Shown here in pieces: positions 23,573 through 32,207 of a stretch of 64,000 nt of DNA; the first letter of the stretch is position 1; each line of letters starts with the position of its first letter. The stretch lies in contig JAVYML010000003.1 in assembly GCA_038736355.1 (NCBI GenBank), forward strand, positions 86,093 through 150,092, written 5' to 3'. The stretch is from Candidatus Hadarchaeales archaeon. GTDB taxonomy: Archaea; Hadarchaeota; Hadarchaeia; Hadarchaeales; WYZ-LMO6. The position numbers and the translations under genes were made by a program. A model generated the notes under the pieces. It was not told the origin of the DNA and did not search any database. It saw only the letters and a program-made list of their open reading frames with translations.

Positions 23573-24939
23573 GTTTTGAGGTCCACCTACAACTGAAAAC
23601 GGAGAGGAAGCTCTATTGCGATTGTCCCACCAACTATGCCGAAGTACCTCCGAACACGAATGTGTGCCCTATCTGTACGGGCATGCCAGGAGCCAAGCCC
23701 ATGATGCCCAACCGTGCCGCCGTGGAGGCGGCCGTGGAAATCTCCCTCATGCTTGGTTGTTGCATTCAGACGGGTAAACCCCTCTATATCCAAAGGAAGC
23801 ACTACGATTATCCCGATCTGCCGAGTGGCTATCAGCGTACCAGCGTACCGCTGGCCGTGGAGGGTAGCTTGGAAGGAGTTAGGATAAGGGAGGTTCATTT
23901 GGAGGAAGATCCAGGGCAGTACGATCCCGTTTCGGGTTCCGTGGATTTCAACAGGTCCGGCATACCCTTGGTGGAAATCGTGACTGAACCCGACCTTCGT
24001 TCTCCTGAGGAAGCCAGACGTTTCCTCCGTCTCCTCACAAGGGTACTCGAATACACGGGCAAGGTGAGGCCAGAAGCGGGTGGTGCGATGAGGGTGGATG
24101 TAAACGTTTCGCTAGAAGGAGGGGGAAGGGTGGAAGTTAAAAACATCAATTCGGTAAAAGGGGTTTATAAAGCCTTGAAGTTCGAACTTCAGCGTCAAGC
24201 TGAGAGGCTCAGGAGAGGGGAAAAGGTAAAGAGGGAAACAAGAGCCTACCTGGAGAGCCAGATGATCACCGTGCCCATGCGCATGAAGGAGTTCGAGGAA
24301 GACTATCGATACATTCCGGATCCCGATCTCCCACCCCTTTTCTTGGAAGAGGAATGGGTGGAGGAGATCAGGAAGAGGATGGTTGAACCTCCCCATCTGA
24401 GAGAGAAGAGGCTGGTGGAGGAATATGGGATTTCTCCTTCCGCTGCCAAGGTAATCACCAGCGAGAGGGAATTGGCAGACCTCTTTGAAAGGGTGGCGAA
24501 GGAGGTGAATCCTTCCTTCGCGGCTGATTGGTTTAGGACCAAGTTGAAGAAGGTCCTAAATTACCTTGGACTCAGGGCGGGAGAAGTCAAGTTTTCGGTG
24601 GAGCAGTTTCTTTCCCTCTTGAAGATGGTTGAAGGGGGGAAGATTTCGAGGGAACAGGGAGAACTCGTACTAAGGGAACTGGTTAGGAAACCCAGGGAAC
24701 CCGAGGAAATCCTGATCGAGCTTGGATTACTACCGTTGGAGGAGGAGGAGCTGGAGGAACTGATGGAAAGAGTTCTGGAAGAGAATAAAGGAGCAGTGGA
24801 AGATTATCTTCGTGGGAGAGAGGAGGCCCTCAACTTCCTCACGGGTAAGGTTCTCAAAGCCAGTAAGGGCAGGGCAGATCCTAGGGAAGTGGTCAGGAGA
24901 TTAAAGGAAAAGCTGGAGGAGAGGCGTGGGAAGGACTAG
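23557..24939 (+). CDS. gatB: Asp-tRNA(Asn)/Glu-tRNA(Gln) amidotransferase subunit B
   Basis: Phosphorylates and amidates the misacylated tRNA. From the ATG at 23557 it is 460 residues and begins MQTKIGFEVHLQLKT, the normal GatB start; the longer frame into gatA is spurious. Zinc ligands are seen in YCDCPT and CPICTGMPG. PDLPSGYQRT is the family signature, EVKNINSV lies in the cradle domain, and the YqeY-like tail covers the last 150 residues. The downstream protease gene starts inside its end. Confidence 0.96.
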   Translation: MQTKIGFEVHLQLKTERKLYCDCPTNYAEVPPNTNVCPICTGMPGAKPMMPNRAAVEAAVEISLMLGCCIQTGKPLYIQRKHYDYPDLPSGYQRTSVPLAVEGSLEGVRIREVHLEEDPGQYDPVSGSVDFNRSGIPLVEIVTEPDLRSPEEARRFLRLLTRVLEYTGKVRPEAGGAMRVDVNVSLEGGGRVEVKNINSVKGVYKALKFELQRQAERLRRGEKVKRETRAYLESQMITVPMRMKEFEEDYRYIPDPDLPPLFLEEEWVEEIRKRMVEPPHLREKRLVEEYGISPSAAKVITSERELADLFERVAKEVNPSFAADWFRTKLKKVLNYLGLRAGEVKFSVEQFLSLLKMVEGGKISREQGELVLRELVRKPREPEEILIELGLLPLEEEELEELMERVLEENKGAVEDYLRGREEALNFLTGKVLKASKGRADPREVVRRLKEKLEERRGKD

Positions 24940-25858
24940 GAATGGGTTGATCCTGACGGTGTGGGCTTCATGTTTCATGGGAATGGCCCTTTCGAGGGCA
25001 GTGGGGAGAATAAGCCTTTCCCTTACCCCCCTGGGTGATGGACTGGGATATTCCCTCCCCCTCTTCCTGGTCTTTCGTTTCACCAAGAGGGGAGGGTTCT
25101 GGAAGTCGGTTGGGATCAGGAAGGAGGGTCTTTCTTCAAGTTTTCTTTGGCTCTTCACCCTTTTCCTCCTCTTCTCTTTTCTCATAGCCTTCTACGGGAA
25201 AGCGGTTGCTTTGGTTTTGGGGGAGGATCCGGCCGAGGAGATGTTCAGGAGGATGAAAGAAGAATTGCCCACTTGGTACTTCGTCTATTTCGCCTTCGCT
25301 TCCTTCCTACCCGTTGCCCTGGTGGAGGAAGTTACCTTCAGGGGTTTCATCCTGAGGGAGCTTTTGCCCATGGGTCCGATGAGGGCCATCTTCCTCAGTT
25401 CGCTCATGCACTCCCTTTCCCACCTTTGGTATGCGGAGTTGGGTGTACCGGGTCTCACCATGTTTGGCTCGGCCTTTCTTTTTTTCCTCTGGATGGGAAT
25501 GGTTTATGCCAAGACGGGGAACCTCATAGCACCTATCTTCATGCATGGTTTGAACAACTTCTCCCTCTCCCTAAGATTTTTCTTGGGTGAGGGAGCGGTG
25601 GAGGTCCTTTCCCTCTTCCTCCTCTTCCTCAGTTGGCTTTCCCTGCTCTATCTGCTCCTTTTCCGAGGGAAAGGTCTGAGGGAGGAGAGAAGAAAGGAGG
25701 AAAGACTCAGGGCGAGGGAGGAAGGATTGAAGAGGATGATGGAAAGACTGGATTCCTTCAGGAAGGAAGGAAAGATCTCGGAGGAAGAATGGAAGAGATT
25801 GAAGGGGGTCTACAAGGCTAGGCTGGAGGAATTGGAAAGGGAAAAGTCGGAGAAATAA
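24926..25858 (+). CDS. CPBP-family membrane protease with a C-terminal SHOCT-like tail
   Basis: A 310-residue membrane protein with about seven membrane segments. It has the CPBP/Abi motifs: EEVTFRGF with Glu134, Glu135 and Arg139; a second motif with His162 (LMHSLSHL); and FMHGLNN with His207 and Asn211. After the last helix, residues 250-310 are soluble and charged and contain SFRKEGKISEEEWKRLKG, like a SHOCT oligomerisation motif. The GTG start follows GGAGGAGAGG and overlaps gatB. Archaeal homologues are prenyl-protease relatives; the target is unknown. Confidence 0.85.
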   Translation: MGRTRNGLILTVWASCFMGMALSRAVGRISLSLTPLGDGLGYSLPLFLVFRFTKRGGFWKSVGIRKEGLSSSFLWLFTLFLLFSFLIAFYGKAVALVLGEDPAEEMFRRMKEELPTWYFVYFAFASFLPVALVEEVTFRGFILRELLPMGPMRAIFLSSLMHSLSHLWYAELGVPGLTMFGSAFLFFLWMGMVYAKTGNLIAPIFMHGLNNFSLSLRFFLGEGAVEVLSLFLLFLSWLSLLYLLLFRGKGLREERRKEERLRAREEGLKRMMERLDSFRKEGKISEEEWKRLKGVYKARLEELEREKSEK

Positions 25859-25886
25859 ATATAGGGAAAGGAGGAGAGGGAGTAGG

Positions 25887-26324
25887 ATGCCAGAACTGAC
25901 GGAAAAGGAAAGGGAGGAATTGGAGAAGTCCCTTTTGGAGCTGAACAGGGGAAGGGTCTTGATGGAGGCCATGAGGGAGCAAATAGCCCTCCTGAGCACC
26001 ACCCTTTCCGAGCTTTCCTCGACCATAGAGACCATCAAAAAGCTCAAAGAGTTGCCGGAAGGGACGGAGATCCTGACCCCCATAGGTTCGGGTTCCTTCG
26101 TGAGGGCCAAGCTCATGCCCCTTGAGAAGATTTTGACTGGGGTGGGTGCGGAAGTCGTGATAGAAAGAACGCCCGAGGAGGCTTTGAAGTTCCTGGAGGA
26201 AAAATCCGCTGAGGTGGGGAGGGCAGTTCAGAGGCTCCAGTCGGAGATGGCAAACCTACAACAGAAAATGGAAGACCTCCGACCCCAAATAGAGAAGCTC
26301 CTTTCGAAGGTTAAAGAGAAGTGA
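25887..26324 (+). CDS. pfdA: Prefoldin alpha subunit
   Basis: A 145-residue chaperone subunit that binds unfolded proteins and passes them to the thermosome. Two long coiled-coil helices (residues 1-50 and 100-145) flank the beta hairpins with [17 protein letters not shown] and [17 protein letters not shown], as expected for the alpha class. GGAGAGGGAGTAGG precedes the ATG. It is followed one base later by ftsY, a pairing conserved in many archaea. The ribosomal protein LX gene that often precedes it is absent here. Confidence 0.95.
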   Translation: MPELTEKEREELEKSLLELNRGRVLMEAMREQIALLSTTLSELSSTIETIKKLKELPEGTEILTPIGSGSFVRAKLMPLEKILTGVGAEVVIERTPEEALKFLEEKSAEVGRAVQRLQSEMANLQQKMEDLRPQIEKLLSKVKEK

Positions 26325-26325
26325 G

Positions 26326-27339
26326 ATGCTCGAGAAACTCAAGGAAAAACTGCGCAAGGTAAAGGCGAAGCTCACGAAGAAACTGGAAGAGAAAGCCACC
26401 CAGAAAGAAGAGGAACCAAAAAAACCCTCCAAGACCGCTCCAAAGCTTAAGGTGAAGAGGGCACTGAAGAGGGCCATAGGAATTGAGCTCTCTCCTCAGG
26501 ATCTGGAGGACATTCTTTGGGACTTGCAGGTTTCCCTCTTGGAGAGTGATGTGGCGGTACCTGTAGCGGATGAGGTCCTACGGAGGGTGAAGGAAAGGCT
26601 CACGGGAAGAAAGTTGGGACTAAGGGAAAATCCAAGGAAGGTGGCAGAAGAGGTGCTGGAAGAGGCCCTCAGGGAAATCCTAGAACCGAAGGAGAAGGTG
26701 GATCTGATGGAAGTGATAAAGGCCAAGAACGAGAAGAACGAGCCTGCGGTGTTGGTTTTCTTCGGCATCAACGGAACGGGAAAGACCACCACCATAGCCA
26801 AGTTAGCCAAGTACCTCAGGGACAAGGGGTTCAGGGTGGTCCTGGCGGCTTCGGATACTTTCAGGGCCGGAGGGATAGAACAACTGGAAATACACGCCAA
26901 GAGATTGGGAGTGGAACTGGTGAAACAGAAACAGGGGGCGGACGCAGCCGCAGTGGCCTATGATGCCATTTCCCATGCCAAGGCCAGAGGTTTTCAGGTG
27001 GTTTTGGTGGATACCGCGGGCAGAATGCAAACCGATAGGGACTTGATGGATGAGATGAAAAAGATCGTGAGAGTCATCAAACCGGATCTCAAGATTTTCG
27101 TGGGGGATGCCCTAACGGGAAACGATGCGGTGGAACAGGCTAAGACCTTCAACCAGGAGGTGGGAATAGACGGTTCCATCCTTTGTAAGATGGATGCCGA
27201 TGCGAGGGGGGGAGCAGCCCTTTCCATTACTTACGTGACGGGTAAACCAATCCTCTTCTTGGGTGTGGGGCAGGGATATGAAGATCTGGTGGAGTTCAAG
27301 CCGGAGCTAATCCTGAAGCCCCTCTTGGAGGAGGGCTGA
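26326..27339 (+). CDS. ftsY: Signal recognition particle receptor FtsY
   Basis: The SRP receptor GTPase at the membrane. It is 337 residues: a basic, Lys/Glu-rich region (1-50), the N domain helices, then the G domain with [15 protein letters not shown] (P-loop), [21 protein letters not shown] and [10 protein letters not shown]. The Lys-Met-Asp is the G4 element, with Cys where Thr is usual. The ending [12 protein letters not shown] is typical of the family. It starts directly after pfdA. Confidence 0.97.
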   Translation: MLEKLKEKLRKVKAKLTKKLEEKATQKEEEPKKPSKTAPKLKVKRALKRAIGIELSPQDLEDILWDLQVSLLESDVAVPVADEVLRRVKERLTGRKLGLRENPRKVAEEVLEEALREILEPKEKVDLMEVIKAKNEKNEPAVLVFFGINGTGKTTTIAKLAKYLRDKGFRVVLAASDTFRAGGIEQLEIHAKRLGVELVKQKQGADAAAVAYDAISHAKARGFQVVLVDTAGRMQTDRDLMDEMKKIVRVIKPDLKIFVGDALTGNDAVEQAKTFNQEVGIDGSILCKMDADARGGAALSITYVTGKPILFLGVGQGYEDLVEFKPELILKPLLEEG

Positions 27340-27345
27340 AAGGCA

Positions 27346-28014
27346 CTATCCTTCGGTTGGGTAAAGGGCTTTTTCAATCAACCCCAGTTCTGCTCCCGTC
27401 GTGGGTTTTCCTGTCAGGAAGCCTTTGGAGTTTGCGGCCACGCACATGCCCACATATTTTTCTCCATCGCATGCCGTCCCGGTGAAGACGGGTACTCCCA
27501 GTGTTTCCCTTATCCTCTCGATTTCCTCCTCCGTGGCGTCTGGATGGAGGAGGGCTCCCCTGTTGGTGACCACACCTGCGCTCCCCACCGTCTTGAGACC
27601 CGAAATGGTCCCCCTCTCTATGGGAACTCCTAGGGCTGAGCTGAGCTCCTCCACCATTTTCTCCGGGAGGGCTGAGCTGGCCAGCCCCCCCTTATCGTTC
27701 ACCAGTAGGAGGTTCCCCAACGCCGTGAACTTTCCCTCGATCCTCTCCACTTCCACACCTCCTTCCTTCAGGTTTTTTTCCTCCTCCTCCGCGAGCAGGT
27801 GGGGGGCCACCACACAACGCGAATTCCCGGCCAAGAACACACCCAGCAGGGAGGAACCCATTACTTCTCCCCTGATTATCGGTACCCCCAGTTTTTCCTC
27901 CACTTCTCGCTCATCCAACTTCAAATGGCGGGGAAAGATGGCCACCTTGTCCGTGACGAGACAGAAAAGCCCTAGGTAGGGAGTCCTTCCAAAGTTGAGA
28001 CGTAGGAAAGGCAT
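27346..28014 (-). CDS. eif6: Translation initiation factor aIF6
   Basis: Binds the large ribosomal subunit and blocks joining with the small one. The 222-residue protein shows the pentein repeats of eIF6, with GVFLAGNSRCVVAPHL, ALGNLLLVNDKGGLAS and GMCVAANSKGFLTG as matching repeat segments. It follows rpl31e by 6 bases in the minus-strand cluster S19e-PDCD5-L39e-L31e-aIF6, a common archaeal order, and converges with ftsY at a 6-base gap. Confidence 0.97.
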   Translation of the reverse strand: MPFLRLNFGRTPYLGLFCLVTDKVAIFPRHLKLDEREVEEKLGVPIIRGEVMGSSLLGVFLAGNSRCVVAPHLLAEEEEKNLKEGGVEVERIEGKFTALGNLLLVNDKGGLASSALPEKMVEELSSALGVPIERGTISGLKTVGSAGVVTNRGALLHPDATEEEIERIRETLGVPVFTGTACDGEKYVGMCVAANSKGFLTGKPTTGAELGLIEKALYPTEG

Positions 28015-28020
28015 ACACCT

Positions 28021-28272
28021 TTACTCCGCGAGGAAAACCTCCACTGAGCCATCCTCCTTCTTCACCGCTTTAACCCTTATCTTGGAGGGAGGTTTTTTGG
28101 CCCCCCTGCTCCAAATCCTACGGTTGAGTTCCTGGTCTATCTTCACTTTCTCCGTCTTCAAATGTTTCATCAAGAACTTCCTGATGAGGTCTATAGCCTT
28201 GTTCGCCCTCTTGTATCGAGGCTTTTCCTTGGTTTCCCTCAGGGGGATGACATAAATTCTCTCTTCAGGCAT
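28021..28272 (-). CDS. rpl31e: Ribosomal protein L31e
   Basis: An 83-residue basic protein of the large subunit near the exit tunnel. It begins MPEERIYVIPLRETKEKPR and continues with KRANKAIDLIRKFLMKHLK and LNRRIWSRG, all diagnostic of L31e. It lies 9 bases after rpl39e and 6 before the aIF6 gene. Confidence 0.97.
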   Translation of the reverse strand: MPEERIYVIPLRETKEKPRYKRANKAIDLIRKFLMKHLKTEKVKIDQELNRRIWSRGAKKPPSKIRVKAVKKEDGSVEVFLAE

Positions 28273-28281
28273 GGGGCTCCC

Positions 28282-28437
28282 TCACGGTTTTAGTTTGGAT
28301 CTGTACCAGCGCCTGCGCTTTATACTGTCCCTCACCCTTCCCCTCGTTTTTACCACAGCCCAGATGGGGGCTCTCCTCGTTCTCCTCCCAGCCTTGATGA
28401 GCCTCTTCTTCACCGAAAGCAGCTTGTTCCTGCTCAT
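28282..28437 (-). CDS. rpl39e: Ribosomal protein L39e
   Basis: A 51-residue, strongly basic protein that lines the exit tunnel. The minus strand reads MSRNKLLSVKKRLIKAGRR, continues RRAPIWAVVKTRGRVRD, and ends RRRWYRSKLKP, matching L39e along its full length. The stop of the PDCD5-like gene abuts its ATG at 28437. Confidence 0.96.
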   Translation of the reverse strand: MSRNKLLSVKKRLIKAGRRTRRAPIWAVVKTRGRVRDSIKRRRWYRSKLKP

Positions 28438-28725
28438 TTAAACCCTCCTTATCCTTATTTCCCTCCTCCTTTCCTGTAGCCTCCTCAGGAGCTCTTTTAG
28501 CTGGGCATCGGTGATGGGGGCCCTCAGCCTTCCCGCCTGGGCTAGGGCGATTAACTCCAGCTCTAGGCTTTCGGCGAATTCTGGTTTTACCATTTTCAGG
28601 TTGGTGAGCCTGCTCCTAGCCTCCGGGGTGAGGATCTGCTGAAGGATGAGTTTCTTCTGGAGTTCCAGTTCCCTCCTCATTTCCTCCCTCCTCTGTTGTT
28701 CTTGGAGTTGGGCCTGTAGTTCCAA
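28438..28725 (-). CDS. PDCD5-like DNA-binding protein
   Basis: The archaeal PDCD5/TFAR19 homologue, a helical protein with a disordered basic tail. The conserved core [20 protein letters not shown] and the ending [17 protein letters not shown] are present. The only canonical start in the homologous region is the TTG at 28725 (95 residues), with AGGAGGAGG before it. Homologues usually include [14 protein letters not shown], which here lies upstream of the TTG; it can be read from a CTG at 28770 after GGGAGGGAT (110 residues, the usual length). The start is unsettled; the gene is not in doubt. Confidence 0.9.
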   Translation of the reverse strand: MELQAQLQEQQRREEMRRELELQKKLILQQILTPEARSRLTNLKMVKPEFAESLELELIALAQAGRLRAPITDAQLKELLRRLQERRREIRIRRV

Positions 28726-28753
28726 AAGTTTCCTCCTCCTTATCTCCTCGAGT

Positions 28754-29191
28754 TCAGCTTCCTCCTCCAGAGCCCATCCCTCCCTTGATTTCCCTTGCCA
28801 ATCTTTCCAAAAGTTCGGCCCCCTTTTTCGTAAGTTTTCTCCCTTCCCTTTCCTTCTTTTCCGCCAGTCCAGCCCTCTCCAATTGCTGGAGAAGGGTCCT
28901 GATGATTTTTCCCCCTCCCTTCCTGAAATGCTCGGGGGCGCTTCCCCTGTTCTTCCTTCCTCCGTAGTAAACGCGAAGCCTGGAAACCCCCACTGGACCA
29001 TCCAAGTAAAGTCTCCGGAGGAGGGAGGCTCCCCTGATGTACCACCAATCCAGTTGCTCGGGGGGCCTTTCCTTATGTACCCCCGTCTTTACATACTTGC
29101 TCCACTCCGGAGGCTTCACCTCCTTTAGTTTTTTTAGTTCCTCGGCTGTCTTGGCAATGAGGAGTTGGGGTGGAACTTCTCTGACGGACAT
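28754..29191 (-). CDS. rps19e: Ribosomal protein S19e
   Basis: A 145-residue small-subunit protein. From the ATG at 29191 it reads [19 protein letters not shown], then [19 protein letters not shown] and [19 protein letters not shown], followed by [10 protein letters not shown] and the winged-helix end [15 protein letters not shown], all S19e hallmarks. The frame is open further upstream, but the shorter start fits the family. Its end overlaps the region upstream of the PDCD5 TTG. Confidence 0.97.
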   Translation of the reverse strand: MSVREVPPQLLIAKTAEELKKLKEVKPPEWSKYVKTGVHKERPPEQLDWWYIRGASLLRRLYLDGPVGVSRLRVYYGGRKNRGSAPEHFRKGGGKIIRTLLQQLERAGLAEKKEREGRKLTKKGAELLERLAREIKGGMGSGGGS

Positions 29192-29222
29192 CTTCTTCGT
29201 CTTCCCCCCCTGCTTAATAATC

Positions 29223-29528
29223 CTATCGTCCTTTTCTTCCTCCCAGAGGTATGCGTACGGCATGTCCGCAGGTTAGGCAAACCTTCACCACCCTTCCCGA
29301 TCTCACCCTTACCCTGCATGAAACACCCGGTTTCAAGAGGGTTCTGCATTTCCTACAAAACTTTTCACGCAGGTGGGGAGGAAGTTTGACCCTATATTTG
29401 AGTTTTAGTTTCCATGCCAGTTCTACATATCTCTTGGAAAGGGTCCTATCGGCGGACCAAACCTCCTCAGCCAATTGGAGGAGTCTCTCTATCCTCTCTA
29501 AGGCTATGGTCCTGTTGTCTTCCCTCAC
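29223..29528 (-). CDS. rnp4: Ribonuclease P protein component 4 (Rpp21)
   Basis: A 101-residue subunit of archaeal RNase P, which matures the 5' ends of tRNAs. Two N-terminal helices ([31 protein letters not shown]) are followed by a zinc ribbon with cysteines in [15 protein letters not shown] and VCLTCG. The GTG start overlaps the nep1 stop by 4 bases. The linkage nep1-rnp4-rps19e is kept in several archaea (family knowledge). Confidence 0.95.
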   Translation of the reverse strand: MREDNRTIALERIERLLQLAEEVWSADRTLSKRYVELAWKLKLKYRVKLPPHLREKFCRKCRTLLKPGVSCRVRVRSGRVVKVCLTCGHAVRIPLGGRKGR

Positions 29529-30217
29529 TTCCTCCCCAGCCTCCTTTCCTGTATCCCCCTCTTTTCTTCATAGGAAAAAATCAACCTAGCCACGATGGTG
29601 CTGGAGGGAAGGGGCTCGGGATCTACACAGACCCTTTCTAGAGAAAGTTCGCTCAGGTCGGAGAGGTATCCCCCTTCGGGAAAGCCACCCACTACCGCAC
29701 AGACCTCTTCCTCCCCTCCGTAGAGTTCCTTCCAGAGTTTGGGTTCTCCCTTGGGGTCCAAAAGAAGGGTTCTAGCACCTATTCTTTGTATGAGCTCCCT
29801 CAGGCTTCCCCTCTCTAACTTCATCAAACCTCCTTCCGTCTCGCCCCGTAGAAAGAGCTCTTCCATCAGCCCCACGAAGCGGTGGAAGGATCTGGGAAGC
29901 CTAGTGGTTGGGTCTACGTGGATTATCTCGTTGTTTCTAGTGTGGACATAGATTTTCAATAGACCCTCCCTGTTCAGGGGAGAGTCCAAGCTGAGGAGTA
30001 GGCATCGATGCACGATATCTGGCCTTCCCCTCCGGAATCCATCCTTCAGTTTCTTCATGGCCGGATAGAAGAGGCTGGAATCCAACAGGAGCTCCGTAGG
30101 CTTTCTCCCCCTCCTCCTGGCCCACCACCTCACCACTTTATGATCCGCTATTTCCAAAGGTACCCTCTCGAGCTCGCAGTCCGCCAACACCAGATGAAGC
30201 ATCAGTAGGCTTTTCAT
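29525..30217 (-). CDS. nep1: 16S rRNA pseudouridine-N1-methyltransferase Nep1
   Basis: A 230-residue SPOUT-class methyltransferase (Emg1/Nep1) that methylates a pseudouridine in helix 35 of 16S rRNA. The N-terminal part shows LLLDSSLFYPAMKKL and GRPDIVHRCLLLSLDSPLN; the middle has IYVHTRNNEIIHVDPTTRLP and RFVGLMEELF. The knotted C-terminal SAM site includes AVVGGFPEGGYLS. It is the first gene of the minus-strand translation cluster and overlaps rnp4 by 4 bases. Confidence 0.96.
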   Translation of the reverse strand: MKSLLMLHLVLADCELERVPLEIADHKVVRWWARRRGRKPTELLLDSSLFYPAMKKLKDGFRRGRPDIVHRCLLLSLDSPLNREGLLKIYVHTRNNEIIHVDPTTRLPRSFHRFVGLMEELFLRGETEGGLMKLERGSLRELIQRIGARTLLLDPKGEPKLWKELYGGEEEVCAVVGGFPEGGYLSDLSELSLERVCVDPEPLPSSTIVARLIFSYEEKRGIQERRLGRK

Positions 30218-30265
30218 CCCGAGAGAAAAAACTTTTAAAGGTCTCCGTTAAAGGAAGGGGATAAG

Positions 30266-30451
30266 ATGGATTTGAAAGGGATATTGCTGCTGGTGAGTGG
30301 ATTGTACCTGTTGGTGATCTTTGCGGTGCTGGGGAGATTGGGACTAAAGGGGGACCTTCCAAAGTTCGTAGCGGTGATGAGGGCTGCCGTGCCCATTGGG
30401 ATGCTCTTGGGTCTCATCGATCTACTTTTCCTTGCCTTGAGCCAACTTTAG
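30266..30451 (+). CDS. Small two-helix membrane protein
   Basis: A 61-residue protein with two membrane segments (about residues 4-24 and 36-57) joined by a short basic loop. GGAAGGGGATAAG precedes the ATG at 30266, and a TATA-like ACTTTTAAAG lies about 35 bases upstream. I recognise no family. It is divergent from nep1 and just upstream of the abfD promoter, with a 41-base gap that argues against one shared start. Confidence 0.65.
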   Translation: MDLKGILLLVSGLYLLVIFAVLGRLGLKGDLPKFVAVMRAAVPIGMLLGLIDLLFLALSQL

Positions 30452-30462
30452 ACATTCGACAG

Positions 30463-30472
30463 TTTTATTAAG
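30463..30472 (+). promoter_or_regulatory. TATA box of the AbfD gene
   Basis: TTTTATTAAG is centred about 26 bases before the GTG at 30493, which would place transcription at or just before the start codon. A purine-rich AAGGAGAG also lies 2-10 bases before the GTG. Based on spacing only. Confidence 0.4.
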
Positions 30473-30492
30473 AGTAAAGGAAAAGGAGAGTC

Positions 30493-31923
30493 GTGAGGAC
30501 TTCCGAAGAATATAGAGAAGCGCTCCGACGAATGAAGAAAAATGTTTACATAGATGGCAAACTCGTGGAAAGGGATGATCCCCTTCTCCAACCATCTCTC
30601 AACGTTCTTTCCAAGAGTTTTGATCTGGTGGAGGATCCCAACTTCAAAGACCTCATCGTTGTCAGATCCCACTTGGATGGGAGACCCATTAACCGTTTCA
30701 CCCACATCAATCAAAGCGCAGAGGACCTCTTGAAGAAGCAAGAGCTGATAAGAAAGGCCTGTCATTTGACGGGCGGGTGCATTCAGAGGTGTATGGGATG
30801 TGACGCCATCAATGCCCTTTCCGTAATCACTTATGAAGTGGACAAGGCCCACGGTACAGAATACCATAGAAGGTTCACGGAGTACCTCAAGTATTTCCAA
30901 AAGGAGGACCTCACAGCGGCAATGGCTCAAACGGATGTGAAGGGTGATAGGAGTCTGAGGCCCCATCAACAGAAAGATCCCGATCTTTACGTGAGGGTGG
31001 TGGAAAGGAGGTCAGATGGGATAGTGGTGAGGGGAGCTAAAAATCACATCACCATGGCCGCTAATGCAGATGAGATCATCTGTGTGCCAACAAGGGCCAT
31101 GGTTGAGGAGGACAAGGATTGGGCGGTAGCCTTTGCCATACCCGCCGATACGGAAGGGGTGAAGCTCATTACTCATGTGGCCAATGCGAGGCCCAGACAA
31201 TACCTTAAAGCACCCATGGGCGAACTGGGAGCTGCCGATTCTTTCGTCATTTTCGACGATGTTTTCGTGCCCGAGGATAGGGTTTTCATGTGTGGGGAGT
31301 GGGAGTTCGCAGGTTTGCTGGCCCATGCGGCCGGCGGTCTTTTCCACAGGCATAGCTATTGCGGATGCAAACCAGCCCTGACCGATTTAGTGATGGGATC
31401 CGTGGCCCTTACCGCCGACTATTTGGGCATCGCCAACAAACCACATGTGCGTTCAAAGCTGGCCGAGCTGGCTTGTGTGGCGGAGTTGGTTTATGCGGCA
31501 GGGATAGCGGCCGCCGTCACGGGAGAAAAGCATGCTTCCGGTACCTTCCTCCCGAACATGGTTTACGTTAACGTGGGAAGGAGGCATGCGGGGGTTAACG
31601 TATACAAGGAGCTGGAAATCCTCACGGAGATTGCCGGGGGGCTCCCCGCTACCCTTCCCTTTGAAGGGGATTTCCTCAATCCCGAGACAGGGAAATATTT
31701 GGAGAAGTACATTAAAAGGAGGGAGGGTGTTTCCTCTGAGAACGTCCACCGCTGCTTCCGTATGCTTTCTGACATGCTGGCATCCTCTTTGGGTGGAGTA
31801 ATGGCTATAGCCGGAGTCCATGGGGGCGGATCTCCCATTATGGAAGAAATCCTAATCCTCCTTACCTACGACTTTGATTCCAAAAAGGAATTAGTTAAAT
31901 ACTTGGCAGGCATAAAAGAGTGA
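30493..31923 (+). CDS. abfD: 4-hydroxybutyryl-CoA dehydratase / vinylacetyl-CoA isomerase
   Basis: A 476-residue flavin and [4Fe-4S] enzyme that dehydrates 4-hydroxybutyryl-CoA to crotonyl-CoA. The four cluster ligands of the Clostridium enzyme (C99, C103, H292, C299) match Cys96 and Cys100 in GGCIQRCMGC and His285 and Cys292 in HRHSYCGCK. Its catalytic Tyr and Lys match Tyr289 and Lys293, so the protein should be active. A GTG start is used. It is coupled to a DUF4389 membrane protein (GTGA). It may serve fermentation of C4 acids or a carbon-fixation cycle; no other cycle gene is here. Confidence 0.95.
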   Translation: MRTSEEYREALRRMKKNVYIDGKLVERDDPLLQPSLNVLSKSFDLVEDPNFKDLIVVRSHLDGRPINRFTHINQSAEDLLKKQELIRKACHLTGGCIQRCMGCDAINALSVITYEVDKAHGTEYHRRFTEYLKYFQKEDLTAAMAQTDVKGDRSLRPHQQKDPDLYVRVVERRSDGIVVRGAKNHITMAANADEIICVPTRAMVEEDKDWAVAFAIPADTEGVKLITHVANARPRQYLKAPMGELGAADSFVIFDDVFVPEDRVFMCGEWEFAGLLAHAAGGLFHRHSYCGCKPALTDLVMGSVALTADYLGIANKPHVRSKLAELACVAELVYAAGIAAAVTGEKHASGTFLPNMVYVNVGRRHAGVNVYKELEILTEIAGGLPATLPFEGDFLNPETGKYLEKYIKRREGVSSENVHRCFRMLSDMLASSLGGVMAIAGVHGGGSPIMEEILILLTYDFDSKKELVKYLAGIKE

Positions 31924-32207
31924 GCGAAATGGGAGATAGGTTAGAAGCACTCTTGAGGATCCCTTTGGCTTTCGTCTACGGAATCATCATAGGTATCTGG
32001 GGACTGATCACGATTCTGGCCGTGATAATACACTGGCTCTACGCCATTATCTTGGGAAAACGACACAGGGGAATAGCCGAATTTACGAATCGCTTTGTAT
32101 TCTATGTCTACGAGGTCTATCGTTACCTCTATCTGGTGACGAACGAGAGACCCTGGCCTATCGGAAAGACCAAAAGGACTCCTTCCCTACCGGCGGAAGT
32201 GGACTAG
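31920..32207 (+). CDS. DUF4389-like membrane protein
   Basis: A 95-residue protein with one long or two short membrane segments (about 15-50), followed by the FTNRFVFYVYEVYRYLYL region and a proline-rich end with WPIG, the pattern of DUF4389 proteins. The function of the family is unknown. The GTG start overlaps the abfD stop (GTGA); an ATG three codons later is an alternative. The coupling to abfD is tight and may reflect shared regulation only. Confidence 0.7.
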   Translation: MSEMGDRLEALLRIPLAFVYGIIIGIWGLITILAVIIHWLYAIILGKRHRGIAEFTNRFVFYVYEVYRYLYLVTNERPWPIGKTKRTPSLPAEVD

